Made by a program: the position numbers and the translations under genes
From: Tethya wilhelma
Lineage: Eukaryota; Porifera; Demospongiae; Tethyida; Tethyidae
Reading direction: 5' to 3'
Assembly (NCBI GenBank): GCA_964030475.1
Contig: CAXIPT010000030.1
Span: forward strand, 62,001 to 126,000
Length of the DNA: 64,000 nucleotides
Notes under the pieces: model-generated
Told to the model about the DNA's origin: nothing
The model's database searches: none
What the model saw: the letters and a program-made list of their open reading frames with translations, nothing else
Part shown: in pieces, positions 55,601 through 64,000 of the stretch
Numbering within the stretch: the first letter of the stretch is position 1
Layout: each line of letters starts with the position of its first letter

Positions 55601-57404
55601 TTCTCATTGTTTCATAATTCTTCAAATAGAATTAAAGCTAGTTAATTAAGTCTGTGTGTTTGCAGTGTCACTGTGTATATATGCCACAAGTGTAGCCTGC
55701 TTGATACTGAAGTGAAACACACATCCCAGTCATTTGCATGGAGGCAGGAGCTGCTACATGTATCATAATTGCCTTGCTATATTGTTGGAATAATGTAAGA
55801 AAGTATTCACCTCATAAGAAGAACAAATAGTTCCAGGTATATGGCAGCTTGCACTTGAATTCCAAATAACACACACTGAAAAGTCGTCAATTTGAATTCC
55901 CCTGCATAGCTTATGAATTATGCATGATGTAGAAATTAATGACTTTTATACAGAGAAGGGCCTCTTGCCTTGTATTTAGTTACTCACAACTGACAACAAA
56001 CAAACCAAGCTAACTAGTCTGGAAGTGCAAAGTGTCTGAGAAAAGTTGAGCCAGAATATAAGAAGAAGAATAACAAGATTGGCATGTTTTAGTTGGTTAC
56101 ATGGGGGCTCATTAGAAAGAGAAAGTGCTAAACAGTAGCTTAAGAAGCCGTTTAGTATAAATGGCTCAGTTTTTGCAGGTATTCGCGTGAATATTAATGC
56201 GTCATTCATGCCATTCCTGTGTACACAGTACTACCATCTAGGGAATAACCACAGCTCGATGGCTAGCTAATTAGCCACATTAAATAGTATGTGGTATCTG
56301 TACGTTATATTATGCAGAAAATTAAATGACATATGCCTAGCACTCGCTTTGGGGTTAAGCTAGCTGGGCTTTGGCTGCTCCCGGTCCAAACATATAATAC
56401 ATGCAGCATGTACTTGATACCATGCAGCATGCATTGCCTAGTACTTGATACCATAGTATGGTATATGCAGCATGCGTTGCCTAGTGCTTGATACCACAAG
56501 TACAAAAAACATAGGAAATTTAATGAGACACAGGAATGGCTAAATCGTAAAAAGAACGCAAACAAGATGGAATGGCTGTTAAGAGTGTGTGCAGAATTCT
56601 TCCTGTATGGGCTGCATTTAACAATCTCCTTATTGAGTCTCTTATTTTGCCCACAGGAAGAATTACTTACACAATCTTAACAGCCATTCCATCTTGTTTG
56701 CGTTCTTTTTACGATTTAGCCATTCCTGTGTCTCATTAAATTTCCAATTTTTTTGTACTTGTTTGTTCTCATTTTTCCATAATTCTACAAATCACAATTG
56801 AGTTGGTGTGTGTAGCTAGCTACTAAGCTAGTAGTCTGGCAAGCCAGCTAGACTGTGGCCGGGCTGCTCAGTAAGTTGTGTACTGAGCCTGCTTGATACT
56901 GAAGAATAACACACATCTCAGTCATTTGCATGATTTGGAGGCAGGAGCTGTATCATAAGATTTACTTGCCTTTCTATATGTTATGATAATCAAAGTCCTG
57001 ATTCATTTGTTAGAGCATCCAGGTATCACAAAATAGTTCCAGGCAACTTGCATTTGAATTCCAAATAACGCACACTTTTGTGTGTGGAAAGGGTCGTCAA
57101 TTTGAATTTTCTAGAAGCTAATGAATTATGCATGTTTAGAAATTAATGGTCGCCATATGGAGAAAGCGCTTTTCGCCTTGTATCTAGTGACTCAATGAGA
57201 GACACAAAAAACCGATGGCAAAAGCAACTGTCCCGGAAGAAACCAAGTTCATTCGTTCAAGAATCAGCTTCTAGCAGTGAATAGTCTCTGAGAAAACTTG
57301 AGCCAAGATAGAAGAAGAAGAAGAAGAAGAAGATGGAGAAATTTGGAGGTTTGGCATGTTTGTGTTTGTTACTTTAGCGATGGTTTTAGGCCATGTTTTT
57401 GTTT
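55601..57404 (+). repeat. Two R2/R1 copies in a row, the second holding a foldback
   Basis: The first copy is 55640-56230 (CCTGCTTGATACTGAAGTGA to ATTCATGCCATTCCTGTGTA). The second is 56763-57404 (GAGTTGGTGTGTGTAGCTAG to GATGGTTTTAGGCCATGTTT), where a Gypsy element replaces the rest. Between them TACTTGATACCATGCAGCAT is repeated near 56410-56490. Confidence 0.7.
56496..56762. mobile_element. Foldback element, copy 6 (well preserved)
   Basis: The outer ends ACAAGTACAAAAAAC and TTTTTTTGTACTTGT are inverted. The arms run to GCAGAATTCTTCCTGTATGG and its partner around a loop of about 45 bp. Confidence 0.85.
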
Positions 57405-59753
57405 TTGTTTCATCTCTCTCTGGAGGAAAGACATTCTCTGAGTTGGATTCGTCACATGCTTACATGCAAGTAGAATTGGATGAGGAGTCTAAGAAATTCG
57501 TCACAATCAACACCCATAAAGGGTTGTTTCAGTATAACAGATTGCACTTTGGCATTTCCTCAGCGCTGGCAATATTTCAGAGAGTAACGGAAAACCTACT
57601 TCAAGGCATTCCAGGAGTTCGAGTTTATATTGATGACATCCTTGTCACAGGTCGGACAGACCAGGAATATCTGGATAACCTGAGAGAGGTTCTTCACAGG
57701 CTGAGCGAGGCTGGTATGCGACTAAAAAGAGAGAAATGTGCCTTTCTCCTGCCGTCCATAGACTATCTGGGCCATGTCATCAGTGACACAGGACTGCACA
57801 CCTCAAATTCGAAAGTCAAAGCAACCGTCGATGCTGCGATGCCTAGGAGTGTGGCAGAGCTCAGATCCTTCTTAGGCCTGGTCAATTACTATTCAAAGTT
57901 TTTGCCAGATCTAGCAACAACGCTGGCTCCACTATACCAGCTGCTAAGAAAGCATGCAGTTTGGACGTGGTCGACGGAGCAAGACAAAGCATTTGAGGCA
58001 GTAAAGAACCACCTGAATTCGTCCAACATCTTGGTGCATTTTGATGATCAACTACCACTGGTGTTATCGTGCCATGCCTCACCATATGGGGTAGGGGCAG
58101 TGTTGTCTCATCAAATGCCAGCTCAGAGAGACCAGTGGGATTTGCATCACTGAGCCCGAACGTAATTATGCTCATCTAGACAAAGAGGCTTTGGCCATAG
58201 TTTTCGGCGTGAAAAAGTACCACTAATACTTATTTGGGAGAGCATTCTCGATCAAAACAGATCACAAACCTCTGACACATTTTCAGCGAATCTCGAACGA
58301 CTCCAACAATGGCTTCTGGTAGGATTCAGAGGTGGGCACTACTACTTAGTGGATACGACTACTCAATTCAGTACAAAGAAGGTAAAAACCACGGAAATGC
58401 AGATGCACTCAGCCGTCTGCCACTCCCTACCACACCTCCAGAAACTCCCAAACCTGCCAATGTGGTGCATTTGATGGAACAGTTGGACTATTCTCTGGTT
58501 ACCAGTGTTCACATCAAGGATTGGACTGAGTCAGATCCAGTATTGTCGAGAGTCAAGACAATGGCGTCGGTCTGGGTGGCCAGAAACAGATGACACATCC
58601 AAGGAGTGAGCCCCTATCTTAAAAGGAGGGACGAGTTAAGCATAGAGGGTGGATGTATACTGTGGGGGAGCCGAGTGGTAGTCCCAGAGAAAGGGAGAGA
58701 GAGAGTACTAGCAATGCTGCATGAAGCCCACCCTGGAATTTTTAAAATGAAGGGGTTAGCATGAGGGTATGTGTGGTGGCCTGGGATTGATGCTCGATTG
58801 GAACAATGTGTTCGAGAGTGTGAAATGTGTCAAGTGAATAGGAAGACACCACCTGTAGTGCCGTTACATCCATGGACGTGGCCACAACAGCCCTGGTCAC
58901 GAGTACACATAGACTATGCAGGCCCGGTGAATGGAAAGATGTTTCTACTAGTCATCGATGCATACTCCAAGTGGCTGGAAATACACATGACTGCTTCGGC
59001 TGCAACTATTAGGTTGCTGAGAAACTCATTTGCATCACTTGGACTGCCATAAGTGTTAGTGTCAGACAACGCCACAGCATTTACAAGTGAGGAGTTTGGT
59101 AAATTTCTCAACCCTAACGGAATTAGACATGTACGAACACCCCCCTACCACCCTGCTTCAAATGGCTTGATAGAGAGAGCAGTTCAGACTTTCAAAGATG
59201 GACTAAAGATTACAATGGGTTCATTAGAAATAAGATTGGCTCGGTTCCTGTTCCAACTCCACATGGTACCACAGGAGTAACCCCAGCAGAGTTAATGTTC
59301 GGTTGCAAGCTGCATACCCCACTGGATGGCCTCAGACCAGACATAGAGACTAAGGTTGTTAGAGCTATGGAACGACAAAAAGTAAACCATGATGCTCATG
59401 TTCAGTCCAGGAACTTCGATGTGGGAGATTTAGTGTATGCCTGCAATTATGGCAAGGGTACTCTATGGTTGCCTGGAAAGGTGGTCAGAGTGTCTGGATC
59501 TGTGTGTGGTCGGGAGATTCAACGACATGCCGATCAACTAAGAGGCCGTGTTTGCTCTGATGTAGCAGATCAGACTTGTGATCCAGATTCTGGAGCAGAA
59601 GATGACCATGACTGTGTTAGTGTGGCAAGTGGATTGGTACCCAGCCCAGAAGATGAGGGTAGTGCACCTCAAAATGAGACTGGAAGTCCACCACAACCCG
59701 AGCCAGAGAGAGAGCCAAGACGTTCCTCTCATGTACGTCGTGAACAGTTGTAA
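57405..59753 (+). pseudogene. Gypsy LTR-retrotransposon pol, 5'-truncated and broken
   Basis: Domains in order: reverse transcriptase from FSELDSSHAYMQVELDEESK with FGISSALAIFQR and VYIDDILVTG; RNase H with LVLSCHASPYGVGAVLSHQ, where the usual catalytic Asp (CDAS) is His; a linker with ADALSRLPLP; integrase zinc finger (LHEAHPG ... CVRECEMCQVN) and core [13 protein letters not shown] and [11 protein letters not shown] (D, D, E all present); and a C-terminal part with VNHDAHVQSRNFDVGDLVYA, ending at 59753. Stops or shifts lie near 58150, 58225, 58591, 58764, 59050 and 59278. Gag, protease and the first RT motifs are absent. A frame opening at 57356 is a chimera: its first codons come from the R2 repeat. 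Confidence 0.9.
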
Positions 59754-59819
59754 GTAACTGAACTTTTATGTTTGTGGTTAGTGTTACTTTTCTTGTAATT
59801 TTCTTAGGTAATTTGTATA

Positions 59820-60031
59820 AACTAAAGAGGGAGGATTGTAGAGTATGTGCTTTGGTTAATGTCTTACGTAATGGTTATGTTTACTTCCGTTTTGTGATCA
59901 TGTCAGATGTTGCGTGTGTTCTTAAGTTGTGCAGTTGTGTGTGTAAGATATCTTCCGTATGTTTGAGCTCAATTAAGAGATTTGATATTAAACCTGTTGA
60001 ACTGATAGCTAGAAGTTGAACAAACACAACA
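59820..60031 (+). mobile_element. Polypurine tract and probable 3' LTR of the Gypsy element
   Basis: AAACTAAAGAGGGAGGA (59819-59835) is purine-rich and sits just before TGTAGAGTATGTGC, a TG start at 59837. A CA end is likely near 60031 (ACAAACACAACA), giving about 195 bp. No second LTR is present to prove the borders. Confidence 0.45.
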
Positions 60032-62590
60032 AACTAAAATAATATTGTTACAACCTATTGTGCATGCAGTAATTATGAATCATTATGCTCAAAGTATAAT
60101 AGTCTTATGTACATTACACTCCCAAAACCATCCAAATTTTGTGTGCAAGCACTGAGTAACTGTACAACAGCAGACTTAATAAAAGCACCGCTAGTGCACA
60201 AGCCTCAGCAAGCTAGTGCACTTGTATAAGAGTTCACAAGTCATATGGTATGGATATATGATCAAGAAAACTAATGCACCTATATATTTATATAGGCCCA
60301 ATTTATAGCATAGTCGCCAAGCCAAGCCCACAGGTTAGCTGCATAACTCTGTGATGAAGCAGCACAAGACATACTGATAGGCTACTGAACTATAGCTAGT
60401 TGAGCCACTAGCTACTATGGTGACTAAAGTGGCTGCTGATGCTCACTGGCCATGGAATGCTTAGCTGTTGTCAGATAGCTATTGAGCATGCAAAGTATAG
60501 CTGGGCTACCTCAACCATAATCAATGCCTAAATTATATTCAGTTACTCCAGCTTGCATCATATTAGTATCAGTCCTGCCTTGGCTTGCAGCCTCAGTTAG
60601 ATAGCTGAAAAATTTATATTATGCCAAATTATAAATTAATGTGCTTACATAGATATCAGCTTGTCTGTCTTACCAAACACTACTGACCAAAAGCAACAGC
60701 AGCCATGCAGCTAAGCAGCTACATGTTTCCATTCAACACAAATTCTAGATAGTGCACACCAAATCAATGGGCATGTTCTCGAATCTAAGCGCTAAAGGAA
60801 ATAAGCACAAAAGCCTCAAATCTCAGCAACTACAGTGTTTTGGACAGGAAAAAATATATTTCTACAAGATCATTCAGATTTATGAATGTAAATACCATCG
60901 CTAGAGCTGATGGAACAAACAGACAGACAGATACACCCACAAAATGACTACCATAATCCTCTGCATGTGCTACACATGTGCAGAGGATTAATTATAGCTT
61001 GATAAAATAAATCGTGATCCCATTGTTCTGACAAAATAGTAAAATAGTTTGCAGCTGCCATCCAATCTCCCACGCAAAGTTCTCATGCTGAGAAGCCAGT
61101 AGTGTTCCATAAGTGATCTAAATAAAGAAATGCTGACACTGTTTTTGTGAATGCTTGGATACTGAAGCAAGAACTATGCTGAGTTGACATCTTCATAAAG
61201 AAACGGGCTGAGTCAGCTTGCTCATGAAACTTCACCTGTCTAACAGGAAAACATGGATCCTCATAACAGACAAGCAAATTAATCAATGTGTATTGTTTCA
61301 AACACTCCTAGAGTACAGATTCCAAAAACTCAGTATGCAAAATTCAAATGTTGTTCCTGGCTTACTTGCATTGAACCTAGTTTTGCAGTGACAGACTCCA
61401 CGAATATTTATATTATATTATAATAATATTATCATTTAATTTGATTCCTAAAAGCTTGCTGAAGGAAGTTTTGACAGCTTCTAAGGTTGTTGCTCTTTTA
61501 AGTTTGGTCACTTAAGGTTAGTTATGTGTATATACAAAATCATATTATTTATCACAAATTAGTGAATTTATTTTCTATGATGCTAACTAACTGTAATCGT
61601 CAAGCTAAGTGACCACCCCCTTGAATTAAGGTGCAGTGGAATTACAAAAGCTTCATATAAGCACTACAGTCCAAAGCCTGAGTTGTGTACTGATCACATT
61701 TCATATGAAGAAGTTTGTGATCATTATTGGCAATTCACAGCTTTTAACACCTTATGACTTTGGAAAATGGCCATAATTGTCTATGATTTGTATTCTTTCT
61801 TATCTTTTCCATCAATTGATATTTCAAATTTTTCAACTCATTTTAAAGTTATTCAGTCCTCCTTCTATCTGATGATGTTTAATATGTTAGGTATTTGTCT
61901 TATTTTCCCGCAGCAAATTTCACTTGAAAGAGACAACTCTAGCCATTTACTGTATTGTAACTGAGCTGGCAGATCCAAAAACCCTTTACCTTTTCTAGAT
62001 TTTCTCCAATTATAAGAATATTATGAAAAATTGCAACACATGGTGATGTTTAGAGCCTCAGCTTACTTTTTGCCAATCAATGTGTTAAGGGTGGTCGGTC
62101 ATGCCCACGCACCGTGTTACTAGGAAAATTTCCAACTTGCAAAGGACACAAAATATCAACTTTTTTGTCTAGCACAAACAGGTAGCACTAATGGATAACT
62201 AGCTATACTGAGCATGCTAGATTTTTTTTTCCTGAATAGCAGCTTTTTCACCGACTTCCAGTTTTCTGCCTATTGCATCTATTTCAACACAAACTAGAAC
62301 GATAGAAGGAGGTATACCTACTTATTTTCAGCTGCTAACACATCTACATATCGTTTTTCGGCATTTCTTGGCTGCTTCCACTGTCTTTGTTCAATTTTTT
62401 TCGACACACTAACTGATCTAACTAACCAGGGACGAATAAATGGAAAAGAATATGTACTTCTAAAGAGCTGACGTCAGGCAGTTTGTGTTCTAAATTTGGC
62501 ACTCTTGCAGTGATCACAAAGAGAGATTTTAGAAAAATTGGTACATCAAAAAAGCTGCTCCTTTGAAGTGGATTGTCTGCCTGTGTGGTT
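60032..62590. other. No gene seen; one short hairpin
   Basis: TAATCCTCTGCATGTG-CTA-CACATGTGCAGAGGATTA near 60953-60990 is a near-perfect hairpin. The phrase AATGACTACCATAA before it also occurs at 43185. The rest is AT-rich with short, motif-free ORFs. Confidence 0.4.
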
Positions 62591-62915
62591 TATTTAGTAC
62601 TGAACGCGAGTAGAAAATAATTTGTACACGTGGTGGCAGATCAGAACGAAATCTCTTGTGATTGTGGTGACTCTTAGAAGAGCCGGTTGAGGCGAAATCT
62701 CATTGGTGAGGAGGAGAGTGGTAGTTGAGGTAAAACTTCCTGTCAGACTGGTCTGCTTCAAGGCTTGATAAGAGTCGCGAACTTCTCTATGATTGTCCAA
62801 GTAAAACAAAACAAAATTATGTATCAGTGTTTTTGTTGTTGCATACACACCTGGGTAGTGATCACTTGGAAAAAAATGTGAGTACAGTACTAGTACTTCA
62901 AGTTTGAAACTGTAC

Positions 62916-64000
62916 ATCTCGCAAGCAATCAACTCCACCTTTCTTCTTCTGCTGCATGTGTGGCAGAGTGTCAGAAAAATGGAGATTCTGAGACGTCAGA
63001 CAGGTAGTGGACAGGAGAGGACGTCTCTCTACCTCAGCAATTAGCAGTGGTAAGTCAAAGGAGAAGCCATTGTGAGCAACCAATACTGGAGAGAAAACAG
63101 TCAATCTTCATTAACACAGTGTGAAAAATATTATTGGCCAACTATTACTTGTTACCTGGGTGATATGATTTGCCTGTTTATGATGAAACTTCTTCAATGA
63201 GAAGTGTTACCCAACTGATGAAGTCAGGGAACACTTGAGTAAGGGACGCAACATTGCAGCAGTGATGCCTGTCGTCTGTTTTGCTATAAATTACATAAAT
63301 TTATAAATTCATGTAATTTTTTGTAATAATAGGTGTGGCACCTCTTGCAGAGATCTTGCGAGATGTTTTCACGAGTGAGGAAAATGAAGGTGAAGAAAGC
63401 CCTGAAAGAGGTACACCGATCACTTTGGCAGCAATCTCAGTGATGTGTTGGGTGTACAGTGGCGAATCCAGAAAATTAGAATGGGGGGTCCAGAAATATT
63501 TGCGCACAAAGCGCGCCGCAAACTTTTAAAAAACCATGCCCATTTTGCGTAAACCACACCCATTCCACGTGATTTAGCTCCATCCATTTTTAAATCTTGA
63601 GCAGAGTGAACTCGCACTACGTAGCTACTGAGCTCTCTCCAGTGTCTTCTTAGAGGTTTTGGTGCAAGAAATTCTCTTTTTAGGCTTGTTTGGCTTTGAT
63701 AAAGCGTCATTCAAGATTCTAAAGTAAGTTACAAGCGGTCACTTTGCGTATAAAAAAAGCACAATGAATAATTGAATTTCTGGGCAAAAGGGGGGTGCAG
63801 CTGACCCCCCATTCCCCCCCCTGGATCTGCCACTGGTGTATACACCCAGGCCAGTGGTCTCGATGTCAAAGAGGATGTGCAGAGCCTCTTTGTCACTGCT
63901 GTCGTCATCAGTGTCCACTCTCTCCATACCAGGATCAGGCCCCTCCTTGATGCCATCCATGACATTATCTGGTTTATCTGGTGGAGGGTCCTCTCGTTCA
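62916..64000 (-). CDS. DEDDh 3'-5' exonuclease gene (DnaQ/TREX-like), partial, interrupted
   Basis: The frame enters from the right edge and reads DPPPDKPDNVMDGIKEGPDP, then HILFDIETTGLGVYT, with the D and E of exonuclease motif I. A 379-bp element (63457-63835) splits the exon; beyond it the protein resumes as YTQHITEIAAKVIGVPLSG to a donor near 63341. A further exon from 63275 (TTGITAA, then after a frame change SLTQVFPDFISWVTLLIEE) and one from 63085 to 62916 (VLVAHNGFSFDLPLLIAEVE, motif II) follow. The enzyme family removes nucleotides from DNA or RNA 3' ends. The element carries stops in this frame, and the shift near 63255 also points to a dead allele or pseudogene. The final motif III is not located. 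Confidence 0.65.
63457..63835. mobile_element. Small CAGTGGC hAT-like element inside the exonuclease exon
   Basis: The ends are CAGTGGCGAATCCAG and, inverted, CAGTGGCAGATCCAGG. GTGTA is duplicated on both sides (63452-63456 and 63836-63840). Taking out the element and one GTGTA restores the exonuclease reading across FDIETTGLGVYT|QHITEI. Same family style as 27173-27535. Confidence 0.85.

Overview
This window looks like nuclear DNA from an early-branching invertebrate animal, most likely a sponge. The sequence is AT-rich, has spliced genes with very short introns (roughly 45-140 bp) and GT-AG borders, and is packed with animal-type mobile elements: two hAT lineages, TTAA-targeting piggyBac-like elements, a Crypton-type tyrosine recombinase, a Gypsy retrotransposon and many small inverted-repeat elements. 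The species is an inference from style and cannot be proved here. I saw no tRNA, rRNA, CRISPR array or bacterial operon. Six single N positions and one sequencing-adapter remnant mark draft-assembly joins.

Layout. 1-741: the 5' part of a minus-strand two-exon gene. 742-5632: repeats, fragments of transposon-associated genes and a TTAA element. 5633-8477: a complete but dead hAT element with a 5-bp target duplication. 8478-11010: a long composite repeat (called R3) that recurs between 15.6 and 35.2 kb. 11559-15060: the most interesting stretch, three compact genes made of micro-exons. One reads leftward (11701 down) and two rightward (12374-13596 and 13884-15060). 15345-35188: copies of R3 broken by nested elements (GTGACC, GTGAGGC, hAT, piggyBac-like and foldback types), many with a readable empty site in a sister copy. 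36079-38819: two decayed minus-strand transposon genes, the second a Crypton-like recombinase. 39515-40810: an exact 624-bp duplication around an assembly join. 42295-42995: a minisatellite. 45950-51842: a CXC-domain gene remnant split by a TTAA element in an exon and by a hAT element next to it. 53390-57404: a repeat cluster. 57405-60031: a truncated Gypsy element. 62916-64000: a DEDDh exonuclease gene with a small element inserted in its first visible exon.

How things work together. The two rightward micro-exon genes lie 287 bp apart. The first is inferred to encode a short coiled coil followed by three SUMO-interacting-type motifs, built from tandemly duplicated exon pairs, and ends in a SUMO-acceptor-type motif. 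The second is inferred to encode a small basic protein of 13 micro-exons, in which all 12 introns are phase 2, so every internal exon can be skipped without loss of frame; it also ends in a SUMO-acceptor-type motif. These models come from splice signals and frame alone and need transcript support. Most other coding sequence belongs to selfish DNA and is broken by stops and frameshifts.
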